A stretch of 64,000 nt of DNA, taken from the NCBI RefSeq assembly GCF_019931575.1, contig NZ_CP082923.1, positions 62,001 to 126,000 on the forward strand. Reading direction: 5' to 3'. Every line of letters starts with the position of its first letter. Within the stretch, counting starts at the first letter, position 1. Under the pieces are notes generated by a model that was not told the origin of the DNA, did not search any database, and saw only the letters and a list, made by a program, of their open reading frames with translations. Positions 57,246-64,000 of the stretch are shown here, piece by piece. The DNA comes from Caulobacter segnis (GTDB taxonomy: Bacteria; Pseudomonadota; Alphaproteobacteria; Caulobacterales; Caulobacteraceae). The position numbers were made by a program, and so were the translations under genes.

Positions 57246-57338
57246 GCTGGGCTGCCCGGGTTGCTCAAGGACCGCCCGCAGGGCGACCGCGCGGCGGCGG
57301 CGCGGAGCGCCGTCCTTGACCAACCCGGTCAGCCCAGC
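57246..57338. repeat. 27-bp inverted repeat element at the island edge
   Basis: The left arm (57246-57272) starts GCTGGGCTGCCCGGGTTG. The right arm (57312-57338) ends CAACCCGGTCAGCCCAGC. They match as inverted copies at 25 of 27 positions around a 39-base GC-rich spacer containing CGCCC/GGGCG. It is unrelated in sequence to copies A and B. It lies 56 bp from the AT-rich ATPase gene and could be a terminator, a transposon end or an integration-site relic. Confidence 0.65.
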
Positions 57339-57394
57339 ACGCTCCAGCCTTCGAGAGATGTAAGGACGGCTCCGCCAGGATGAGAGAGTTTAGT

Positions 57395-58711
57395 TTATGC
57401 AGAAATTGCTGCAATATTTAAGAATGTAGATAGGAATTTTTCTTCGAATTCTTTGGGATATATCGTTGATTTGTCAATGGTATCGCAGATCATTCTGCAA
57501 AGTTCCATTTTTTTATATGATATAGTTCCGCATCTAACATAATCTCCATCAATTGTGATACTTGATGAGTTGATGGAGGTGGTTTTAAAAACCTCTCTAA
57601 TAGAGGATTCCGGATACATGTACTCTATACCATTTCCGGACCACTTTATTTTATTATTGTCGGGTAGTCCGAGGCGGTTGCAGATTCTATCTAGACCTGC
57701 TTGTTCAACTTTGTCGTATATCGCAAATGTGCGTTCCCTATACGGGCTAGTTTGAATATCCCCAATTGATTGAGCCCAGTAATTCAATCTCTGGGCGATA
57801 TCTCCGCCACAGTCTTGTACTACTGCCCGTGTTTTTGGGAATAAAATTCTGATGACCTTTTCAAGGTACATTTTATCAGTTTCCCCCTCAACAAATATTA
57901 CCGCGTGAGGAAGAAATAAATCTCCAAGATCATTTCCCAAAAGTCTTAATTGAATATCGTGAAGCTCTGAAAAATCTATACACCGCCGAGCTGATATATT
58001 GTTATTTTCTCTGGATACAATCCAATTATTGCTAGGATTTATCTTATCAAGAAATAGATGTGAATGTGTACTTATGATGATATTCGGATTGTGGGGGAAA
58101 AGATTTGATGAATATCTTGGTCCCATAATGACTTCAGAAAGTCTGCGCTGCAATATTGGTGATAACCCAAGTTCCGGCTCATCAATGGCGATCGTGCTAA
58201 ATCTTTCATCCATTATCGCCGCGAGAATTCCTAGAAATAACCTCGTTCCGCTCGACGTTACGCTTAAGCTATCTCCATCAACTGACACGTATCTGTTTGA
58301 GAACTCATTATTTGGGTCTTCTGCTTTCACCTCTATTTCGTGACCAAACAATTCTTTGAAGGTTTTAAACAAGGCCTTTCGTCTATGATTGGTAAGTCTT
58401 GTTAACGCTGTTGCAGCATTGAAGAACGCGCCTTCGAAATTTTGAAATGGCTGCCGCTTGGTGTGAAACATACTATTGTAAAAATCATCCAATTCATTGT
58501 TGTTGCCATTGTAAAATTGAAGATGATGGAATGAGTAAAATCTATTTACACCAATATAAAGCTTATCCTTATTGTCTATAGTTTGTTTTAAGTAGGCGGA
58601 CTTTCCAGAATTATTCATTCCGGTGAGTATATTTATTGATCCTGTTGTTCCGGGTGGAACAATGCCATCGATGGTTGGGTTAAATATAAGATCGGAGAAA
58701 TTGGTAGCCAC
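57395..58711 (-). CDS. OLD-like ATPase with C-terminal TOPRIM-type domain (acquired; candidate defence gene)
   Basis: A 438-residue protein with an ABC/SMC-like ATPase domain: Walker A GMNNSGKSAY (about 31-40), a signature-like SVTSSGTRLFLGIL (about 150), Walker B TIAIDEPELGLSP (about 175) and the switch ISTHSHLFLDK (about 215). The TOPRIM-like part has VIFVEGETDKMYLEK (about 272), QDCGGDIAQ and FAIYDKVEQAGL (about 328). The DxD motif appears altered (DKVE). OLD-family ATPase-nucleases include phage-defence effectors such as GajA. The start is GTG. The DNA is far more AT-rich than anything nearby and codon use is foreign, so horizontal transfer is near certain. No partner gene is adjacent. 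Confidence 0.82.
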   Translation of the reverse strand: MATNFSDLIFNPTIDGIVPPGTTGSINILTGMNNSGKSAYLKQTIDNKDKLYIGVNRFYSFHHLQFYNGNNNELDDFYNSMFHTKRQPFQNFEGAFFNAATALTRLTNHRRKALFKTFKELFGHEIEVKAEDPNNEFSNRYVSVDGDSLSVTSSGTRLFLGILAAIMDERFSTIAIDEPELGLSPILQRRLSEVIMGPRYSSNLFPHNPNIIISTHSHLFLDKINPSNNWIVSRENNNISARRCIDFSELHDIQLRLLGNDLGDLFLPHAVIFVEGETDKMYLEKVIRILFPKTRAVVQDCGGDIAQRLNYWAQSIGDIQTSPYRERTFAIYDKVEQAGLDRICNRLGLPDNNKIKWSGNGIEYMYPESSIREVFKTTSINSSSITIDGDYVRCGTISYKKMELCRMICDTIDKSTIYPKEFEEKFLSTFLNIAAISA

Positions 58712-58803
58712 GGCGTATCAACCATGTTGACGGGTGAGGATTAATCGCAGCATGAAAAGGTTGAATCGTGCAAGCCGTAGCTAAGCTTTGCGCTCCAAAA
58801 CGC

Positions 58804-59091
58804 TCACCGCTTCCCAACCCTCTCCCGCACCCCCCGAAACACCATCGCCATCTCGATATGCGTGTGCACGTACCCGCGCTCGAACAGGTAGGTCAGCATC
58901 CGGTCGTAGGCGTCGTCATAGTCCGCCATCGGCACGCTGCCCGGCTCGCGCGCCTGGCGTTCCAGCACAGCCAGCAGGTCCGGCGCGTCCGCCGTCAGGG
59001 CGGCGACGACCTCGGAGATCTCCTCGTCCGTGTACTCGGGAACGTGTCGCGCCCGGCCTGGGTCGATCGGCGGCCTGCGGGTGAAGCCCAT
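58804..59091 (-). CDS. Conserved-looking hypothetical protein
   Basis: A 95-residue protein (MGFTRRPPIDPGRARHVPEY at the start), rich in acidic helices (TDEEISEVVAALTADAPDLLAVL) and ending FRGVRERVGKR. GGAGGGG lies well placed before the ATG, and codon use is native. It starts 4 bp after the heparinase-like gene, so it is probably co-transcribed with it. No family is recognised. It marks the return to core chromosome after the AT-rich gene. Confidence 0.6.
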   Translation of the reverse strand: MGFTRRPPIDPGRARHVPEYTDEEISEVVAALTADAPDLLAVLERQAREPGSVPMADYDDAYDRMLTYLFERGYVHTHIEMAMVFRGVRERVGKR

Positions 59092-59095
59092 GGCC

Positions 59096-60832
59096 CTACC
59101 CCTCCGCCCGCGTCAGCTTCCAGCGGATCTTCGCCCCCACCTCGGGCCGGACCTGGCTCTTGAGCACGATCTGGCCGGCCTTGCGGGCCTGGCCGTGGTC
59201 GAAGTGGGCGCTGGGGGCGATCTCGACATCGACGGCGTCGTTGCGCAGCCACCAGCCGATGGTGTTGGGGCCTCGGATCAGCACGCTCTTGCCGTCGCGG
59301 GCGATCGAGGCGCGGGCCTCGGGGTGCAGGTGGAAGCGGACGGCGAAGGGCAGGTAGCGCCGGGGACCTTCCGCCGCGCCGGGCTCGGCGGCGATCGGGG
59401 TCAGGCTGTCCTCGCCGCGCAGCTCGTCGGCGACGGCGTCCAGGAAGAGGCGGCGGGAATGGGTCAGGCCGACATGGCGCCAGCCGTCGTGGACGATGTC
59501 CAGCCAGGTGCCGCCGACGTCGTCGTGGCGCTGGGCCTCCACCTTGGTCGCGCCGTCGACCAGCCAGGGGCCCAGGGCCTTGGCGCGGAAGCCCGACAGG
59601 GGGCGGCCGGCCGAGCCGTCGCCGACCGAGACGGTCGAGGCGGCGGCGGACAGGCGGAAGGCGTGGGCGCCGGCGGCCTCGGGGCTCCAGCCGCAGCTGG
59701 TGATCAGGCGGTCCTTGGCGCAGACGATCTCGACGGCGGCCGGCTGGGCGCAGGCGTGGACGCTGAGCGGGCCCAGCGGCGGGCGGCCGCAGTCGGCGAT
59801 CACCTCCAGGCTGCCGCCGGCCATCTTCTGGTAGCCGCTGTGCGGGGCGGCGCTTAAGGGGCGCGGGCCGGCGTCGTCATGGGCCAGGGCGGCGGCGACG
59901 CGCTTGGGGCCGATGGCCTCGCCGCCGTGGAAGGCCGCCAGGTGCCCGTCGTCCAGGGTGAAGAACCGCGCGGCGGTCGACAGGCGGTCGATGGCGCGCG
60001 AGAGGGCCTCGGGGCTGGGCCGGCCGCGCTGGCCCAGGGCGTCGTCCAGGGTTAAGAGGTCGAACAAGAGCTCGACCCCGGCCTCGGGCGAGCGGGTGGC
60101 GTGGCCGCCGTCGGCCAGGACCATGCGGTCGATGTGGCGGGCGACCGCCTTGAGGCCTCGGTCGATCAGCCGCTCGCCGGGCTTGCCGGCCAGGGCGCAG
60201 CCGGCGACCGTGGCGGCGGCGGCGCGCTCCAGGACGCGCTCGGGGGCGCGCTTGATCTCCAGCAGGTGGCGGGCCTGGCGGGCCAGGTCGCGGGTCAGGT
60301 CGGCGATCTCGGCGTCGCTGGCCTCGGCGGCCAGGGTCTTGGCGACGCAGGCCAGGTGGAAGACCCGGCGCTCGACGCATTCGGGGCTCCAGGAGAAGGC
60401 GTTCCACTTGCCGAACACCCGCCGCCAGTCGTCCAGCAGCCGCAGGGCCCGGCGGGCGCCCTCAGGGCCGGCGGCGACCAGGTCGGGCAGCCAGTCGAAG
60501 CGGTGCAGGCTGACGGCGAAGCGGCGCGAGGGGCTGGCCGTGTCGAACGGGTCGCCGTCGGGACCCAGCCGCAGGGACCCGCCGTCCAGGGCCAGGGCGC
60601 CGGCCAGGATCTTCTTGCCGTGGGCGGGGGCGGTGGGGCGCGGGTCGTGGGGACGGGCGGCCAGGCCCTCGGGCCGGGGCAGGGCCAGCAGCAGGCGGTG
60701 GGGGCCCGAGCCGAACCACTCGCGCTCGGCGTGGGCGGCAAGCTCTGCCTTAAGCGCTTTCCATAGGACGCCGCCGCGCGGTCGCGCGGGAAACTTGAAG
60801 CCGTTGGCGGAACGCTTGACGGCTGGGCTCAA
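59096..60832 (-). CDS. Heparinase II/III family protein
   Basis: A 578-residue protein with an (alpha/alpha) helical N-terminal half (about 1-300; FDWLPDLVAAGPEGARRALRLLDDW, WNAFSWSPECVERRVFH) and a beta-rich C-terminal Hepar_II_III domain (about 330-560; SGYQKMAGGSLEVIADCG, WLDIVHDGWRHVGLTHSRRL). The family includes polysaccharide lyases, but no signal peptide is evident and the substrate is unknown. It starts 4 bp after rpe, in a leftward run rsmB-rpe-heparinase-hypothetical. Confidence 0.85.
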   Translation of the reverse strand: MSPAVKRSANGFKFPARPRGGVLWKALKAELAAHAEREWFGSGPHRLLLALPRPEGLAARPHDPRPTAPAHGKKILAGALALDGGSLRLGPDGDPFDTASPSRRFAVSLHRFDWLPDLVAAGPEGARRALRLLDDWRRVFGKWNAFSWSPECVERRVFHLACVAKTLAAEASDAEIADLTRDLARQARHLLEIKRAPERVLERAAAATVAGCALAGKPGERLIDRGLKAVARHIDRMVLADGGHATRSPEAGVELLFDLLTLDDALGQRGRPSPEALSRAIDRLSTAARFFTLDDGHLAAFHGGEAIGPKRVAAALAHDDAGPRPLSAAPHSGYQKMAGGSLEVIADCGRPPLGPLSVHACAQPAAVEIVCAKDRLITSCGWSPEAAGAHAFRLSAAASTVSVGDGSAGRPLSGFRAKALGPWLVDGATKVEAQRHDDVGGTWLDIVHDGWRHVGLTHSRRLFLDAVADELRGEDSLTPIAAEPGAAEGPRRYLPFAVRFHLHPEARASIARDGKSVLIRGPNTIGWWLRNDAVDVEIAPSAHFDHGQARKAGQIVLKSQVRPEVGAKIRWKLTRAEG

Positions 60833-60835
60833 GGA

Positions 60836-61495
60836 TCAGCCGCCCTTCAGCGCGCGGATGTTGTCGGCATAGGCCGCGGGGCCGCCCTTGAACACCGCCG
60901 AGCCGGCCACGAGGGCGGTGGCGCCGGCGTCCACGCACTGCGGGGCGGTGACCGGGGTGACGCCGCCGTCGACCTCGATGATGACGTCGAGGCCCGCCTT
61001 GTCGACCAGCTTCCTCAGCGCCTCGACCTTGCGCAGCTGGCCGGGGATGAAGCTCTGGCCGCCGAAGCCGGGATTGACCGACATCACCAGCAGGAGGTCG
61101 ACGTCCTCCAGGATCCACTCGACGTGGTCGAGGCCGGTCGAAGGGTTGAACACCACGCCGGCCTTGGCCCCCAGCTCGCGGATCCGCTTCAGCGAGCGAT
61201 GCAGGTGCGGGCCAGCCTCGGGATGGATGCTGATGATGTCCGCGCCCGCGGCGCGGAAGGCTTCGAGGTAGGGGTCCGCCGGGCTGATCATCAGGTGCAC
61301 GTCGAACGGGATGCTGGCGTGCGGCCGGATGGCTTTGACGATGTCGGGGCCGAGCGTGATGTTGGGAACGAAATGGCCGTCCATCACGTCGACATGCACC
61401 CAGTCGGCGCCGGCCGCCTCGATGGCGGCGACCTCCTCGCCCAGGCGGGCGAAGTCGGAGGCGAGGATGGACGGGGCGATGATCGGCGCGGTCAT
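60836..61495 (-). CDS. rpe: Ribulose-phosphate 3-epimerase
   Basis: A 219-residue TIM barrel: APSILASDFARLGEEV at the start, VHVDVMDGHFVPN (metal-binding His and catalytic Asp, about 34), DVHLMI (about 66), SVNPGFGGQSFI (about 138) and IIEVDGGVTP (second catalytic Asp, about 175). It interconverts ribulose 5-phosphate and xylulose 5-phosphate in the pentose phosphate pathway. Confidence 0.96.
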   Translation of the reverse strand: MTAPIIAPSILASDFARLGEEVAAIEAAGADWVHVDVMDGHFVPNITLGPDIVKAIRPHASIPFDVHLMISPADPYLEAFRAAGADIISIHPEAGPHLHRSLKRIRELGAKAGVVFNPSTGLDHVEWILEDVDLLLVMSVNPGFGGQSFIPGQLRKVEALRKLVDKAGLDVIIEVDGGVTPVTAPQCVDAGATALVAGSAVFKGGPAAYADNIRALKGG

Positions 61496-61590
61496 GGTCC
61501 TGGGATAACCGCGTCGCGCCCCGCTGTCAGCCCTTTAGCAGCCTGTCCGTTTTCGATGGAACATCGGAAGCGGATAAACAGGCTCGCCCT

Positions 61591-62880
61591 CTAAACCTTG
61601 CGGAATCGGGCCGCGAAGAAGCCGTCCTGGCCGCCGTCGCGGTGATGCGGCAGCAGGCGCAGGGTCCCGCGCGGGGTCAGGCTGGCCTCGGGGAACCCCG
61701 CCGACCCGCCTTCGCCGGCCGCGATCGGGTCCAGCGCCATGTCCGCGCGGCGGGCGAGGAAGGCCTCGACCTGGGCCTCGCCCTCCTCGGGCTCCAGCGA
61801 GCAGACGCAATAGACCAGCTGGCCGCCGGGCTTCAGGCGGTCGGCGGCGCTGTCGAGGATGCGGGCCTGGACGGTCGCCAGGCTGGCGACGTCGCCGGGG
61901 CGGGCGGCCCACAGCACGTCCGGATGGCGGCGGAAGGTGCCGGTGGCGCTGCACGGGGCGTCCAGCAGGATGGCGTCGAAGGTCCGGTCGTCCTCCCAGA
62001 CGGCGGCGTCGGCGGCGACGATCTCGGCCTCGAGATGGGTGCGGGCCAGGTTCTCGGTCACGCGCTTGAGGCGGGCGGCCGAGCGGTCCAGGGCCACGAC
62101 CTCGACGCCGGTCGCGGCCAGCTGCAGGGTCTTGCCGCCCGGCGCGGCGCACAGGTCCAGGACCTTGTCGCCGGGCTTGATGGCCAGCAGGCGGGCGGGG
62201 ACGGCGGCGGCGGCGTCCTGCACCCACCAGGTCCCGTCCTCGAAGCCGGGCCAGGCGGCCACGTCGCCCTTGCGGCGCAGGCGCAAGGATCCGCCGTCCA
62301 GGGCCTCGGCCTCGAGCGCCTCGGCCAGGGCGGCGACGTCGGCGCCGGGCTTCAGCGAGAGGTCGGTGGCCGGCTCGATGGCGATCTGGCCGGCGATCTC
62401 GCGGGCCGTGGCCTCGCCGAACGCGGCCACCCAGCGGGCGTAGAGCCAGGGCGGGGCCAGCAGGGTCGGGTCGTCACTGGGCGGGCCGTCGCGCAGCAGG
62501 CCGCGCAGCACGGCGTTGACCAGGCCCTTGAACGGGCGGCTGGCCTTGTTGGCGCCGGCCAGCTCCACCGAGGTCGCCACGGCGGCGAAGGCCGGGACCT
62601 CCAGGTGGAAGGCTTGCGCGGCGCCCAGACGCAGCAGGTGCATCACCCGGTCGGGCGGGGCCTTCTGCAGCTTGGCGGCCAGGGCGCGGTCGATGGGGCC
62701 CAGGTGGCGCAGCACGGCCATGGCCAGGGCGCGGGCGAACGCGCGCTCACGCGGCTCCAGGAAGCGGAAACCGTTGGCGGAGGCGGCTTCGTCGATGCCG
62801 CCGCGACGCGACAGGGCCGCGTCGATCAGGGTCAAGGCGGCCTCCCGAGCGGGGAGGCCGTCGTTCAATTCTTGAGTCAC
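61591..62880 (-). CDS. RsmB/NOP family rRNA cytosine-C5 methyltransferase
   Basis: A 429-residue protein with a NusB-like N-terminal domain (about 8-140), a linker, and an SAM-dependent methyltransferase domain: VLDLCAAPGGKTLQL (about 243), DAILLDAPCSATGTFRRHPD (about 305) and YCVCSLEPEEGEAQV (about 358), giving the two cysteines used by m5C methyltransferases. RsmB acts on C967 of 16S rRNA in E. coli; other Fmu-like targets are possible. It is followed by rpe after a gap of 95 bp. Confidence 0.9.
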   Translation of the reverse strand: MTQELNDGLPAREAALTLIDAALSRRGGIDEAASANGFRFLEPRERAFARALAMAVLRHLGPIDRALAAKLQKAPPDRVMHLLRLGAAQAFHLEVPAFAAVATSVELAGANKASRPFKGLVNAVLRGLLRDGPPSDDPTLLAPPWLYARWVAAFGEATAREIAGQIAIEPATDLSLKPGADVAALAEALEAEALDGGSLRLRRKGDVAAWPGFEDGTWWVQDAAAAVPARLLAIKPGDKVLDLCAAPGGKTLQLAATGVEVVALDRSAARLKRVTENLARTHLEAEIVAADAAVWEDDRTFDAILLDAPCSATGTFRRHPDVLWAARPGDVASLATVQARILDSAADRLKPGGQLVYCVCSLEPEEGEAQVEAFLARRADMALDPIAAGEGGSAGFPEASLTPRGTLRLLPHHRDGGQDGFFAARFRKV

Positions 62881-62957
62881 CGCCTCGCCGTGCCCAAAGG
62901 CGACGGCGAGCGCAAGCGATTTGAACGAAATCCGGCGCCGAGATCACACGCCGAAGG

Positions 62958-63365
62958 TCAGATAGGGGCGACGGGGCCGCGCACGGCCGTGGTGACCGCC
63001 GTCAGGCCGAACACGAAGAAGCCAGCGATGACCGAAAGCCCGCCAACGGCCAGCAGCGGGCCGTAGACGGCGGGCGAGCCGGTCTGGCCCAGATACATGA
63101 AAAGGCCGCTGATCATGCAGACGACGCCGACGTTCGACAGCACGAAGTTGGTCAGCTTCACCCAGTTGGCGACCCGCTGGCCCAGCAGGGCGTAGAAGGT
63201 TCCCATCAGGGCCAGGCTGACCCATCCCAGTAGATTGAGATGCGCGTGCGCCGAATAGGTCTCGTGGTGCTTGCTGATGCTCATGGCCAGGCCCCAGGAT
63301 ACCCCGACCATGGCGTAGAAGGCGGCCATGCCGAAGAAGGCGTACGGCCAACGACTGGTGTTCAT
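62958..63365 (-). CDS. Small four-TM protein of the haem-copper oxidase subunit I-like superfamily
   Basis: A 135-residue membrane protein; the ATG at 63365 is preceded by GGGGAGAT. Four TM helices (about 8-28, 42-64, 68-92 and 100-125). The AHAHLNLLGWVSLALMG motif in helix 2 has the His pattern of cytochrome oxidase subunit I/NnrS-like proteins, suggesting haem binding, but there are too few helices for an oxidase. The role could be haem or metal handling in respiration. It is divergent from the DUF1674 gene. Confidence 0.7.
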   Translation of the reverse strand: MNTSRWPYAFFGMAAFYAMVGVSWGLAMSISKHHETYSAHAHLNLLGWVSLALMGTFYALLGQRVANWVKLTNFVLSNVGVVCMISGLFMYLGQTGSPAVYGPLLAVGGLSVIAGFFVFGLTAVTTAVRGPVAPI

Positions 63366-63463
63366 GTCTATATCTCCCCGATCGACGAACGCCGATATTC
63401 GAAGCCGGGGGTTCAACACTGACACGGTGGCGCGCGCAAGCGCGATGATGTTAAACCTTATTC

Positions 63464-63715
63464 ATGTCGCAGGATCAGCCGTCTTCGTCGCAATCTTCGT
63501 CGCAAACCGAGGGGGACGCCTCCCTGGGCGCCCCTTTGGGCGCCGCCCCCGGCAAGGACCTGACCCCCGCCGCCCGGCGCGCGCTGGAAGAGGCCGCCGC
63601 CCGCCGCGCGGTCGAGCAGGCCGCGGCCCTGCCGCCCGAAAAGGGCGGCCGCGACGGCCCCGAGCCGACCCGCTTCGGCGACTGGGAGAAGAAGGGCGTC
63701 GCCGTCGACTTCTGA
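63464..63715 (+). CDS. DUF1674 protein, SDHAF4-like succinate dehydrogenase assembly factor
   Basis: An 83-residue protein with a disordered Ser/Gln/Ala-rich N-terminus and the family's conserved C-terminus EKGGRDGPEPTRFGDWEKKG followed by VAVDF. The mitochondrial homologue SDHAF4 binds flavinylated SdhA and helps its assembly; bacterial members are presumed equivalent. No sdh genes are in this window. Confidence 0.88.
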   Translation: MSQDQPSSSQSSSQTEGDASLGAPLGAAPGKDLTPAARRALEEAAARRAVEQAAALPPEKGGRDGPEPTRFGDWEKKGVAVDF

Positions 63716-63782
63716 CGCACGACATTGTTGCTAACTCAAAAATAACAACCCATACTTGAAGTCTCTGTTGGAGGGGGCTTCA

Positions 63783-64000
63783 ATGAAGAGGATCGGGCTG
63801 GGGCTATTGCCGGCGGCCGTGTTGCTGGCGGGTTGCATGCACACCGTGCCGGGCTTGCCCGCGCTCGGCGCGAAGACGGGGGCGGACGACACGTCTCCGA
63901 GCGTCGACGATGTCCTGAAGCACATCTCCTGCGAGATCAGGCGCGCCTATGACGCCAACCCAGGCGCGCTGGCGAAGAGCGACTATCTGATCGGCGTTGG
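63783..64000 (+). CDS. Lipoprotein (3' truncated by the window end)
   Basis: The ATG follows GGAGGGGG. The first 18 residues form a lipoprotein signal (MKRIGLGLLPAAVLLAGC) with the lipidation Cys at 18, so the product is anchored to the outer or inner membrane. The visible mature part (about 54 residues) includes SVDDVLKHISCEIRRAYDAN with a second Cys. The rest lies beyond the window, and no family can be named. Confidence 0.75.
   Translation, partial: MKRIGLGLLPAAVLLAGCMHTVPGLPALGAKTGADDTSPSVDDVLKHISCEIRRAYDANPGALAKSDYLIGV

Noticed and set aside
57395..58711. Complete Gabija or Septu system
   Set aside because: No GajB helicase, PtuB HNH gene or other partner lies within several kilobases; only the ATPase/TOPRIM gene is present.

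Overview
The window is high-GC alphaproteobacterial chromosome and looks like Caulobacter or a close relative. The evidence is a class I lysyl-tRNA synthetase, a 1613-residue NAD-glutamate dehydrogenase of the GdhZ type, a mitofilin-like protein and HemY inside a haem cluster, an SDHAF4/DUF1674 protein, and acyl-CoA dehydrogenases next to a MerR regulator. Gene density is high and 4-bp start/stop overlaps are common. The assignment rests on protein families and recalled gene order, not on a database search.

Layout, left to right. 1-6000: the end of a molybdo-hydroxylase large subunit, a membrane-anchored LuxR-type HTH protein, two small proteins, a MocA-type cytidylyltransferase, and a divergent moaA-moaD-moaE-moaB-moaC operon. 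This is a compact molybdenum-cofactor block. 6000-15000: a chemoreceptor; a leftward tsaD-gpsA-yciI-Rieske group; a rightward hemC-hemD-mitofilin-hemY group; then tRNA-Thr(CGT). 15100-24700: two unassigned proteins, then a leftward fatty-acid beta-oxidation block (MerR regulator, two acyl-CoA dehydrogenases, thiolase, bifunctional hydratase/dehydrogenase) ending in a strong terminator, with an S24-like regulator divergent from the MerR gene. 24900-34500: lysK, pgm, an HTH regulator, a DUF4242 protein, a GlxA-type regulator, an isoaspartyl peptidase, a quinone oxidoreductase, an SDR and a DMT exporter. 34500-38000: UDP-sugar genes (UDP-glucuronate epimerase, ugd, galE), which with pgm can supply envelope polysaccharide precursors. 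38000-45800: an MHYT-GGDEF-EAL protein, a hybrid histidine kinase, a HerA/DUF853 ATPase and an AI-2E-family permease. 46000-54600: gdhZ, an MFS transporter, a dienelactone-hydrolase-family protein, and purH.

The accessory part is 54600-58800. purH is preceded by a good match to the ZTP (pfl) riboswitch. Beyond it are about 580 bp without a supportable gene, two copies of a long palindromic element flanking a Tat-exported covalent-flavin oxidase, a 26-codon membrane ORF, a third unrelated palindrome, and a strikingly AT-rich gene for an OLD-like ABC-ATPase/TOPRIM protein. That gene is the clearest acquired gene in the window and the best candidate for an uncharacterised defence function. From 58800 the core chromosome resumes: heparinase-like protein, rpe, an RsmB-family methyltransferase, a COX1-like small membrane protein, DUF1674, and a lipoprotein cut by the window end.

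No CRISPR array, intact insertion sequence, integrase, rRNA or replication origin was seen.
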